Shown here one piece after another: positions 54,575 through 64,000 of a stretch of DNA of 64,000 nucleotides. The first letter of the stretch is position 1. Every line of letters begins with the position of its first letter. A program made the translations under genes and the position numbers. The stretch is from NCBI RefSeq assembly GCF_029784165.1, contig NC_073695.1, forward strand, positions 92,449,902 to 92,513,901, given 5' to 3'. Below the pieces are notes generated by a model. The model had not been told where the DNA came from. It saw only the letters and a list, made by a program, of their open reading frames with translations, and made no database searches. The DNA is from Wyeomyia smithii. Lineage: Eukaryota; Arthropoda; Insecta; Diptera; Culicidae.

Positions 54575-56903
54575 GAATCCTGCACTTTGGCAACTCATAA
54601 CCGATTCTTGGGGACTGAATCCGAAAATATACGCTATACTGATCGCTATGATTACACAATCCTTCCAACTCGTCTCGTAGTATGATGCTGGCCTAAGAAA
54701 GTTGAGTATTTAAGTAATTTAAGTTAAGTGAAAAAATGAATGTTATTGTTTGTTGTTTTGTTACATAACTTGTTTTCTTTCTAGGCTGGTTTTTCCACTT
54801 TCGCTGATGCATTTAACAAAGATTACGAATTTGGCCTTGCTTTTATGCCTGACCGGAGGTTGTAGAGATTAGCCTTTGCATAATCACTCCTCTTTTCTGA
54901 ATGTTGAACGTAGTAGACAACACCACAACGCGGTATTTGTTCTAACAAACTCGTTGTTAAGATAACGAAACCAACGCTGTTAAAATAACAACAAATAGGG
55001 CTTTGAATTCTAGTTATTCTGACAGTGAAACAGTCAAAATGACTGCGTAGCCCTCGGCTACAGTTTTCGTTAAAAATACTACAGGCATAGTTAAAATGAA
55101 TGTTCCACGCGTTCGGTTCGAAATCGTCGGTGCTCTGTAGTTAATTTGAATCCCATTTATAGTTAAACTTGCTACAGCCTTTTTTTCAGTGTAGATTAAT
55201 TTTTTAGACCTAAGAGTAATTTTCTAAAAGGGCGTATGCATTTAAGCAAAGATTATTCTTTCAAAGCATTGTAGCTCAGAAACCTCTGTTTGTAGAGAAA
55301 AACTGTCTGAGAGAGAGATTCTCTTGCGAAAATTTCGAACACTAATTTTGATTTACAAAATGTTGATTTTTTTCAAAAGTTAAGTTTTACACAATTTGAC
55401 AAATTCCAATCATGTAGAGAAAAATCGAAATTTTCAGTTTACTATGAAAACACGCTTTTTTGTGAGTTATTTGTGGTTCTCCAGCAGCATTCAAAATATT
55501 TTTCACGTTATTGATACGTGAAATCTCCTATACATGTTCATTTTCTGTCATTTTGCATGATTTATGTTTATGTGTGAACATAACATCTACGTGAAAATCA
55601 CATGCATACTATGTTTTATCACGTAGCATCTACGTCAACTTGACAACGTCAAACAGAATGAAGTATCGCGTGAGCTCGTGCAAAAATCCACAGAAATCAA
55701 AATGGCGAAGCTATTGCCTGATTCAGTCTTTAAACATAAAAAGGAATTTCTTAATGATTTGCCAATAAGTGAGCTTTATAAAAACCATAAGAAGCCAACA
55801 TCGAGTCTTGAGCTTACAGATTTTACACAATTTCAGTTGAAATGGCAAGAAATTACCTGAACATGAATAGTTGCAGCTAACAGTAATTATCGCCGGCAAA
55901 TGTCGCAATGTCATTTTGTTTTTTTATATGTCGATCATTTACGAATTGGAGATTTTGCATGTTTGGATTATTTCTAAAAACTATTTCCAGTCTCTCAAAA
56001 ATTTGAGGAACCACAATTGAAAATTATGGATTGTATAGAACGTAATAGCTATAGCTATCATGATATTTGTGTGGTTTGTGCATGTGAAAACATATGAAAG
56101 AAGGAAGGAAGTATTCTTTTGTGTTCACGCACATTATGACAATTACATATGAGATTTTCCGCAGGTGCGAACAGCCTTAAAAATCTCTTATAACGCTTTT
56201 AACATCTTAACTTTTAAATTTCAGCTCAATCGAAATTAAAATGAAGCAGCTCACTGGTTCACGTCGTTACTTGCGTCCTACAACGTGTTTAACCAAGACA
56301 AAGCGCTTCGTCTTCCGGGGCCTGTCTGTAAAAGTATCGTTTTATTGTTACTTTAAATGATTCAATAAAACTTACGCTCAAATAAATTTTTGTTCTCTGA
56401 GTAAATGTGCTGCTTGCACCGTTCGCTATCGTCACTTTTTTTGTTTCACTTTATGGTTTTGACGTTTGTCAATTGGAATTTCAGCCGTAATTTAATTTAT
56501 TTAAACAGTGGTGATAAAACAAGAGATATTCATTATAATATGATGGTGGTTTCCATTAACCAGTTTTCAACGCAAGATCATTTCATTGGAAAGTGTTAAT
56601 CTTCGAGAAATCCACACTAAATCACTTCAACTTGCAGTGTAATGTGACGAATTGAGTCAAATGCAATAACACTTGAAGTAATCGTGACATTTTTTTATTA
56701 AACTTGTGTAAAGTTTTTTGTAGTAGCAATCCGTAACCAGATAGCGCTACCAGTACCGCCAGCCTCGTACACCAGCGAAAAAAAAATGTATTGTAGCGAT
56801 AAGGTCACCAGGCGGCGCTAGTGTACAAGTGATTTATAACGCAATTTACTTTGGAAATTTACACGGAAATTTTGATCAATGTTGTTCTTGCTTGGACGTC
56901 TGT
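54575..56903 (+). repeat. Array unit 5 (terminal)
   Basis: Has the most substitutions and a deletion of about 35 bp near 56700 that removes the left CAGACAGACGTCCAAG end. Its right end continues past the unit boundary as CTTGGACGTCTGTCTGTGG, a fuller version of the inverted end that is cut at GACGTCTGT in every other unit. Confidence 0.85.
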
Positions 56904-57559
56904 CTGTGGTGTATCCTTAAACCTTTTCCCCACCGCGAATATAAATATGAATGTTACTCGGTCTCACCGCTCATATATTTTTCTTGTTCTCAAGGTAATC
57001 GAAGAGGTGAATCATTTGGATATTTCGGAATAATATTGAGTAAATTAGAGTAACTCCCAAGCAAAAGACTAACTCATATATAACCTGTCTCGCCCCTCGA
57101 GTGCACCACAAAAACCGTACAGGTGTTAAATTTTATGTTCATGTTTAATTTTATATATTTACTTTCACCATAGTTGATCATTATTTTGTTGACCATACAA
57201 TAGGTCTTTGAACCACCAGTTAAAAATCACTGTGATAAAGCAATTTTGAAGCATTCTCAATTCATTGTTTAGCAAAAGAACATGAAAAACGTGTAAAAAT
57301 AAATGTAAGCTTTTTTTTGTACCTGATTGCAATACTTTTCAATGTGTTATCTTTCTTGTTCGTTTGGCTCAGATTTTGACATGTTCGTTTGGCTCACAAC
57401 AGGGGTCTCCGTCCCGTAAAACCTGGCAGGCCTTCCAGTACGTTCCAAACTCATTGCCCGGTGGGAACCGGGCAGGAGTGGGATCAGATGTCCTTTCCTG
57501 ACTTGCGCCGGTTGGGGGTGTCATAGTTGCTCATAAGGCGCTATGGCGGCCGCCCCTAG
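56904..57559. other. Array right flank, unassigned
   Basis: Unique AT-rich sequence to 57340, then a GC-richer part (57400-57550, CGGTGGGAACCGGGCAGGAG) that probably belongs to retroelement debris. No gene seen. Confidence 0.4.
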
Positions 57560-58440
57560 CCATGGCCTCACTGCTTCGGCATAGATTACCATGGGACCAG
57601 ATAGGCGACCACTCCAGTATGGATAAGGATAGCGGCTGGAAGCAAAGCTGCCGGAAGAATCTGGTTTCTGACATGAAAGTGAAGATGTGTGGAATCCATG
57701 TGCGATTGCTGCGTCGAAGCGTTTCCAATGGTGGCGGAGAAAACTTTTGTTAATCCTGGACATTGTGCACAGCCGATGACGAAGACTATGGATGGTTGGA
57801 GTTACTATATATGACCATGATCGATGATAAATTGACCATAACAGATACACGATGGAAGACTTTCTGAAGAGGAAATCCCAAGTTGAGGCCAAGATTCGTG
57901 TGGATAACTAGTCCGGCAGGTACCCCAAAGAAATTTGTTCAGACAGAGATAGAGAATACATGAGCATGAGTATCCGAAGGTTTTTAGTCGTCAGTAGATA
58001 TCAGGGTGAAATATACAGCTGGTTTTGTACCACAACAAAATGGTGTAACCGAAAGAAAAAAAAAAGGTATGGGGCTATGTTTGCATATTTGCAGGACAGG
58101 TTATTTTTCGGTGCAGTAGATGTGACGCCCAAATGGTCTCTAGGTACGATGCTGGCCTAACAAACCAGTCGTCATAGGTTTGAGTCTCGTCTCGGGAGAG
58201 ACTGTTAGTGTCAGTAGCGCTTCCCCGCAATTGTCCTGTACACTAAACAGTCGGCTGCGAAGTCTGTGTATAAATAAACAGAAGGTCAAGTTCCGAATCG
58301 GAATGTAGCACCAAGGCTTTGCTTTGCTTTTTTAGATGTGACGCCGTTCTGTAGTAAGCCCGGTATAGAACATTTGAAGTTGTCTGGCTGCAGTCTAACG
58401 TTTGGAAGCCATCCCAAAAACACAAAAAAAATCAATTAAT
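57560..58440 (+). pseudogene. Ty1/copia integrase fragment
   Basis: Reading frames pieced across several shifts show the copia integrase order: MTMIDD then EDFLKRKSQVEAKIRV, CSDRDREYMSMSIRRFL (second catalytic Asp), VKYTAGFVPQQNGVTERK (catalytic Glu), then AYLQDRLFFGAVDVTPF and KPGIEHLKLSGCSLTFGSHP from the segment after integrase. Residues between ERK and AYLQ are deleted and a SINE interrupts VDVTP. No LTRs seen nearby. Dead fragment. Confidence 0.75.
58130..58332 (+). mobile_element. tRNA-derived SINE, Feilai-like (copy 3)
   Basis: The same family as 17578-17790, here with precise ends because the 13-bp target TAGATGTGACGCC is duplicated at 58117-58129 and 58333-58345. 203 bp long. B box GGTTTGAGTCTC. 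Inserted into the copia fragment. Confidence 0.88.
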
Positions 58441-58560
58441 TTATTTACCTCACCTGTCAGCTCCAGGCGAAGTGTCCCTTGCTTTCCGAAGAAGTCGTCT
58501 CCATTCAATTCGGTCCCCCAATTAACAAGAATTATTATTGAAAAAAATGAAGATCAACAA

Positions 58561-59894
58561 ATGAGCGCAGATGGGTTGAAAAACCCGTTTGCTCGAGGAG
58601 GCCGAGAAAGGCGGAGACGGATGCAGTAAAGGACGCCTGCGAAGACGGCAAAGGTAGTACGCCTACCGGATCGACGCAAGATATCTTAGTGGCTGGCCCA
58701 CTGTTGATAAAGGCGGTCGGAAGACAGCGAGACACGCTACCGAAGGTAGTAGCGCTGTCGGAGCAGCTCGATGCCATAATCGAGTTCGCGAAAAGTCGCA
58801 CCAACACGACGAAGTACCTGAAGCAGGCTCTCTACATGCTTCGGTCCTCCGTCGATGCTGCGAAGAAGGAGCACGCCGAGCTGAAGGCAAGAGCGGTGGC
58901 TGCAGAGGAGAAAGCAACGGAGGTGACCGGGAGGGCGACGAAGTCGGTCCAAACGGACACCTGCACGTTTGCAGCGGTTTGTGCCTCCGGGTCAGCCGCA
59001 AAAAGAGCAAGGCAGTCTCCAGGGGAAGCTCCCGAGAACAGCAAGAAACGGTTAGTTGTGCTAAACCCGCGAAACAGCACACCAACGGGCTCCAAGTCCG
59101 CCGAAAAGCCTGCCGAAGTGGCGGCTACGGGAAACCCTTGAGCGCAACGACGAGACGGCAAAAAATCGTCCAAAGAGGGAAAAGAAGGCGCGAAGCAGGG
59201 GTGACGCCCTTATACTCAAGACGGATGGGTCCAAGTACTCCGAAGTCTTGAAGAAAATGAGAGGAGAAACCCAGCTCAAGGATCTGGGAGCGGATATGCG
59301 GACCATCCGTCGTTCTCGCACTGGCGAGATGATCCTTGAGCTCTGTAAGGATGCTAAAAATAAGGGCGCTGCCTACAAGACAGTAGCCGACCAGGTCCTC
59401 GGGAAAGATGTGCACATTCGGGCACTCACCTCAGAGGTGACTCTCCAGCTCAAAAACCTGGATGAAATCACCGAGGGGTGCGATATTGCACAGGCCCTCA
59501 AAGAGAAGTGCGGAGTGGAAATGGCCACTGAAGTAATTCGCCTACGTAAGGGTCCAGCGGGGACCCAGGTGGCCCCTTTCGGCTTGCATCGGCCGATGCA
59601 ACCCTGGCCCTGAAGACGGCCAAACTTAAGGTTGGCTGGTCAGTATTTCCCCTGAGCATACTCCAGCAGCCGGACGTTTGCTTCAGGTGTTTCGAGGGAG
59701 GACATAAGTCCTGGACCTGCAAGGGGCCCGATAGGAGCCAGTTATGTAGGCGTTGTGGTGGTGCTGGCCATAAAGCTAAACACTGCGGGGAGCCTCCCAA
59801 GTGCTTGGTATGTACTGGAAAACGGGACGCCAAGCACTTTATGGGAGGCCCACGGTGCCCAGCCGGTAAGGCGGCCACGAAACCACGGGCGTGA
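58561..59894 (+). pseudogene. R1-type ORF1 (gag) with three zinc knuckles
   Basis: Starts MSADGLKNPFARGG; a frameshift near 58600 leads into a coiled-coil-like Ala/Glu/Lys stretch (KKEHAELKARAVAAEEKA), then after a break near 59140 ILKTDGSKYSEVLKKMRGE and the conserved gag domain, and after a shift near 59585 the knuckles CFRCFEGGHKSWTC, CRRCGGAGHKAKHC and CLVCTGKRDAKHFM. The TGA at 59892 overlaps a GTG where the second ORF opens, probably a decayed ATGA stop-start. Confidence 0.88.
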
Positions 59895-60545
59895 GGGTGA
59901 CACAATTGAACCTGAACCATTGCTATGCGGCACAGCAGCTGCTATACCAAGCAGCGTCTGAGTCGCGGTCGGACATCGCAATCGTATCGGACCCCTACTG
60001 CATTCCTCCCGGAAACGGTAATTGGGTTGCAGATAAGTTCAGTACGGCGGCCATATGCACGACCAGCAAGTTCCCGGTTCAGGAGGTTGTGTCAACCTCA
60101 AATGAAGGATACGCGGTTGCCAAGGTGGACGGAGTGTTCTACTGCAGTTGTTATGCTCCGCCGCGTTGGTCTATCGAAAGGTTCGCCCAGATGGTCGACT
60201 TGTTATCTATGGAGCTGACGGGACTAACACCCTTAGTAGTGGCGGGCGACTTCAACGCTTGGGCTGTTGAGTGGGGAAGCCGCCGCACGAACCGGAGGGG
60301 TAAGATTTTGTCGGAGGCTTTGGCAAAGCTCAACCTAGATCTGGCCAACGTTGGAACCAAGTGTACATTCAGCAGAAATGGTGCGGAGTCGATCACCGAT
60401 GTGACGTTCTCCAGCCCAGGACTGATCGTGAACTGGAGGGTAGACGATGGCTACACCTATAGTGACCACCAGTCGGTCTGCTATAGCATAGTCCATAACG
60501 TGAGGCGGCAGTATCTCACACACAGACCCGGGATGGTCGGCCAAC
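59891..60545 (+). pseudogene. R1-type ORF2, AP endonuclease part
   Basis: LNLNHCYAAQQLLYQAA opens an exonuclease-endonuclease-phosphatase fold; GDFNAWAVEWGS holds the catalytic Asp and Asn and SDHQSV the Asp-His pair. These domains nick the target site. The frame breaks near 60540 where the linker to RT (normally some 150-200 residues) is largely deleted. Confidence 0.9.
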
Positions 60546-62383
60546 ATGCCGGACATCCAATCAGTGAGAGACGGCAGCCGTGCCGAGGTTGTGGAGGAGG
60601 TAAGGGTTACGAATGAGGAACTCATCGTGATCGCCAACTCCCTAAAGGTGAGCAAGGCACCGGGACCGGATGGAATCCCGAACTTGGCCATCAGGACGGC
60701 CATGAAAGTGGCCTCCGATCTATTTCGAGCAGTCATGCAGAAGTGCCTGGATGACTGCGTCTTTCCGGACAGGTGGAAGCGACAGAGATTGGTGCTGTTG
60801 CCGAAGGCTGGGAAACCGCCAGGGGACCCATCGGCATACAGACCTATCTGTCTGCTGGACACTACGGGCAAGGTGCTTGAGAGGATTATCCTCAACAGAC
60901 TGGTGAAGTACACAGAGGGTGTAAACGGTCTGGCAAGTAACCAGTTCGGCTTCCGGAAAGGTAGATCCACGCTGGATGCTATTCTCTCTGTCACCCAGAC
61001 GGCAGAGGTAGCACTCCAGCGTAAGAGTTGGGGCATTCGCTATTGCGCAATCGTCACGCTTGACGTGAAGAATGCATTCAATAGCGCCAGTTGGGACTCC
61101 ATAGCGCTCGCGCTTAGGAGCATCCACGTACCGGTGTCGTTGTACAAGATTTTGGAAAATTATTTCCAGAATCGGGTACTAGTTTACAACACGGAGGAGG
61201 GTCAGAAGTGCGTCCCAATCACCGCAGGGGTACCGCAAGGTTCCATCCTGGGCCCGGTGTTGTGGAATGTCATGTATGACGGGGTGTTGAAACTAAAGTT
61301 CCCTGCAGGGGTTGTGATCGTCGGTTTCGCAGACGACATCACGCTAGAGGTCTACGGCGAGTTGATCGAAGAGGTCGAGTTGACTGCATACGCAAGGTCG
61401 AAGACTGGATGCACTATAGGAAACTGGAGTTAGCGCACCATAAAACGGAAGTTACGGTTGTGAACAACCGCAAATCAGAGCAACAGGCGGTGGTCAGAGT
61501 TGGTGACTGCACCATTACCTCAAGGCGTTCCTTGAAGCTCTTAGGGGTTATGGTTGACGTTAAGCTCACATTTAAGAGTCACGTCGACTATGCCTGCAAG
61601 AGGGCTTCAACGGCCGTTGCAGGACTATCTCGAATGATGTCGAATAGCTCAGCGGTATATGGCAGCAAGCGTAAACTTCTTGCCAGCGTGGTTTCGTCCA
61701 TACTTAGGTATGGTGGGCCAGCGTGGTTAGGTACCAACAGTCATCGTCGTAAACTGGAAGGTACCAACAGGCTCATGTGCCTGAGGGTTGTGAGCGCGTA
61801 CCGGACAGTGTCATACGACGCAATCTGCGTCCTGTCCGGCATGATGCCTATCAGCATAGCCATTAAGGAGGACGTAGAATGTTTCGATCAACGTGACACA
61901 AGGGGTATACGAGGCACCAGAAGGTCATTCTCGATGATCAGATGGCAGCAGGAATGGTCCAATTCCGTAAAGGGTAGATGGACGCATCGACTTATTCCGG
62001 ACGTATCCGGATGGGTCGGGAGGCGCCATGGAGAAGTTAACTTCCACTAGACACAGATTCTGTCAGGTCATGGTTGCTTCAGGCAGTATCTACACAGATT
62101 CGGGCATGCGGGGTCCCCCATGTGTCCCGAGTGCGCGGATGCGGAAGAGACTGCTGAGCATGTTTTCTTCGTGTGCCCTAGTTTTGTGCATGCGCGGAGC
62201 GACATGATGGTAGTGAGCGGGCCAGACACCACTCCGGACAACCTAGTTCGGAGGATGTGTAAAGACCCAAACATTTGGAGGGCGGTTTGTACAGCCGCAT
62301 CTCAAGTAGTTTTAGAATTGCAAAACAGGCGACAGGTTGACACCGACACGCCAGTGTTAGCTAATGGCCAGTCTCCAGGTTAG
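60546..62383 (+). pseudogene. R1-type ORF2, reverse transcriptase and C-terminus
   Basis: KAPGPDGIPNLAIRTA, then YRPICLLDTTGKVLERII, FGFRKGRSTLDAI, VTLDVKNAFNSASW (motif A), AGVPQGSILGPVLWNVMYDG (motif B) and FADDITLEVYG (motif C) are in one frame. A frameshift near 61395 leads to MHYRKLELAHHKTEVTVVNN and the thumb. A TAG at 62048-62050 interrupts; past it CPECADAEETAEHVFFVCPS is the terminal CCHC motif of the clade. The catalytic Asp residues are intact. Confidence 0.92.
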
Positions 62384-62567
62384 TTAGCTAAGTTAGCAAA
62401 GAGACCTAAAGAAGCAAGAGGGTGCACAGAGCACAAAAGCCGCTCCCGAAGCAATACCTAGCGGTGGTCCTGGGGAGAGGGTCCGGTCACTGATTCAAAC
62501 CAACCCCACACTCCCTGAGGTTGGTCACCTCAGGGGTTTGGATGCAAATTTCCCCTTCACCTGAAAC

Positions 62568-62774
<207 letters not shown>

Positions 62775-62775
62775 T

Positions 62776-63740
62776 TTAAATAAAACACCGAATTCGGTAA
62801 AATTTTACCGGTATCTCAACAGCTCAACGTTCGGTGAAATAGTTAGCGTTCAACTTCTGAGCCGATCTGTCCATATTTTTGTGCGATCAGTTATCGGATC
62901 GTGATCGACTCACGGGCTTTTTCTTATATACGTTTCCTAGTGCCAGAGCAATCATTGCGTTCGCCTCTGCCGCGGCGTCAAACGTGATTTCTCGTGATGC
63001 CGCGTCGCGAAAATACGTTCCGTCTGGACTATTCCCAGTTTCCGAAGCAGCTTTCTCATGATGAGATTCATAAGTCTGTCGTAAAAAAACTCGGTCTTAC
63101 ACGCGAAAATGTGCTTCAACTTCAACCCAGTAGACGGCTGGGATGTGCCTTTGTGAAGGTGAACAACCTCGAGCTCGCCGAGAAGATCGTGGAGCAACAC
63201 GATGGTAAGCACGAGTTCATGTTTGACGGAAAGTCGTACAAGCTACGCATTAAGATGGAGGACGGGGCGGTAGAAGTGAGGCTCTTCGACCTTTCCGAAG
63301 GTATCTCCAACAATCAAATCGCCACTTTCCTCGCCGAATACGGCGAAGTCTTCTACGTTCGTGACTTGATCTGGGATGACGCATATGGTGAGCTAGGTGG
63401 CATCACAACCGGTGTTCGTGTTGCTCGGGTAGCGGTAACGAAAAACATACCTTCTCTCGTTAAGATTGAGGACGAAGAAACCACGGTAGCCTACAAGGGC
63501 CAAAGGCAAACCTGTTTGCACTGCCACGAATTTGCTCATATTGGTATTCCTTGTGTGCAAAACAGAAAATTACTGGTGCAAAAAGCCACTGCAGACCAAT
63601 CGTATGCGAAAGTAGCGATGGGAAAACCGTCCGAACCTACAACGACTAAAACTTCCTCAAACCCGGTAGGTACACGAATACTAACACGGGCTGTTGAGAT
63701 TCCGGTAAAATTTTACCGAATTCGGTGTTTTATTTTAATG
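62776..63740 (+). mobile_element. TIR-bounded segment enclosing a LINE ORF1
   Basis: The left arm (TAAATAAAACACCGAATTCGG, the self-complementary CGGTAAAATTTTACCG, then TATCTCAACAGC) is repeated inverted at about 63692-63740, giving TIRs of roughly 47 bp. The enclosed 0.87 kb has a leader and an ORF1-like frame that runs into the right TIR. TATATA lies outside both ends. Either a DNA element that captured retroelement sequence, or two MITE copies flanking it. Confidence 0.55.
62997..63700 (+). CDS. LINE ORF1-like (gag) protein, 3' truncated
   Basis: ATG at 62997 (MPRRENTFRLDYSQFPKQLS) starts an uninterrupted frame. A basic N-terminus is followed by an RRM-like gag core (VKKLGLTRENVLQLQPSRR; GCAFVKVNN; VRLFDLSEGISNNQIATFL; GVRVARVAV) and one zinc knuckle CLHCHEFAHIGIPC (about residue 180). 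The authentic sequence ends near 63690, where the right inverted repeat begins, and the frame stops after a chance tail at 63846-63848. Only one of the usual knuckles remains and no second ORF follows. It is unlike the R1 gag upstream, so it comes from a different LINE family, probably jockey- or I-related. Confidence 0.7.
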
Positions 63741-64000
63741 TATATATATAATTTTCGCAGCTTTTTGGTAATGTTCCAAACCGAGCAGCCAGTAAAATTT
63801 ACCGAACGAAACTTGAAAAATGAACAAAAATACCGAACGCACCTGTAAAAAATACCAGTGGCAGAAAAAGTCGGTTATAAATGAGCCTGCCGGTACCGTC
63901 TAAAATCAAACTAAATTAACCAGATTACTTACGAAAAATGCTAGCGACTCGTACATCCATTAACACTTTCCAAATTGTAAATATCCTATGTTTACACACA
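63741..64000. other. Right edge, unassigned
   Basis: Contains more CAGTAAAATTTACCG-type motifs (63790-63805) related to the TIR palindrome. No gene seen. Confidence 0.4.

Larger units (their letters stand above)
44410..56903 (+). repeat. Tandem array of 2.36-kb composite units
   Basis: The array begins and ends at the same point of the unit: it starts at GAATCCTGCAC (44410) and stops just before where that would recur (56903). Units: 44410-46772 (2363 bp), 46773-47607 (835 bp, lacking the internal 1.53 kb), 47608-52212 (2364 bp plus a 2.24-kb insertion), 52213-54574 (2362 bp), 54575-56903 (2329 bp, small deletion near 56700). Unit content: a poly-T/CAGTG junction, CACGTA-type repeats, a 60-codon open stretch, about 90 bp of transposon TIR, and a CAGACGTCCAAG..CTTGGACGTCTG inverted pair. 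Differences between units are only scattered single bases. Confidence 0.9.

Noticed and set aside
44410..56903. CRISPR-like or immune repeat array
   Set aside because: Units are 2.4 kb, transposon-derived and directly abutting, with no spacers; this is a eukaryotic genome.

Overview
The window looks like nuclear DNA of a culicine mosquito, most likely Aedes. It is AT-rich, has introns longer than 10 kb, is packed with transposable elements, and carries tRNA-derived SINEs of the Feilai type, a DD37E mariner, and R1-, I- and jockey-type LINE debris. The species call is inference; no database was searched. The one clear host gene is the O-GlcNAc transferase gene (OGT, called super sex combs in Drosophila) on the + strand. 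I assembled it as seven coding exons: 9059-9242, 10722-10932, 11344-11527, 11592-11660, 24541-24737, 36474-38576 and 38686-38956. Together they give 3219 nt, or 1072 residues, with every splice phase consistent. It has a Q-rich N-terminus, a complete TPR superhelix and an intact catalytic domain.

Layout. 1-8434 is a nest of mobile elements. An I-clade LINE on the minus strand is split by a 2.8-kb insertion flanked by 24-bp duplications, and that insertion itself holds a TA-flanked TIR element. Next to it lies a 3.2-kb long-TIR element that contains a P-like element (THAP remnant, 20-bp TIRs, perfect 8-bp target duplication) and a further TIR element. 8435-39890 is the OGT locus. Its 12.9-kb and 11.7-kb introns hold MITEs, SINEs, a 3.6-kb foldback element and a possible 60-nt in-phase cassette exon at 11867-11926. 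39898-41240 is a dead mariner with recognisable TIRs. 41320-43770 holds a jockey-like RT scrap, a 694-bp MITE, two abutting copies of one MITE, and a small MITE.

44410-56903 is a tandem array of a roughly 2.36-kb unit: four long units plus one 835-bp deleted unit. One unit is interrupted by a 2.2-kb insertion that is itself a two-level tandem repeat (about 731-bp period). The units are nearly identical. Each carries about 90 bp related to the long TIR of the 5.2-8.4 kb element, so the two ends of the window are linked by one transposon family. 57560-58440 is Ty1/copia integrase debris split by a SINE with 13-bp target duplications. 58561-62570 is a decayed R1-clade LINE (gag, endonuclease, RT). 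62580-62771 is an (AT)n tract. 62776-63740 is a TIR-bounded segment enclosing a LINE ORF1-like reading frame.

Functionally, only OGT is expected to make a host protein: the nucleocytoplasmic enzyme that adds GlcNAc to Ser/Thr. Everything else recognised is mobile DNA, mostly inactive. The best candidates for something undescribed are the near-identical composite tandem array, the candidate OGT cassette exon, the P-like element and the TIR-enclosed gag segment.
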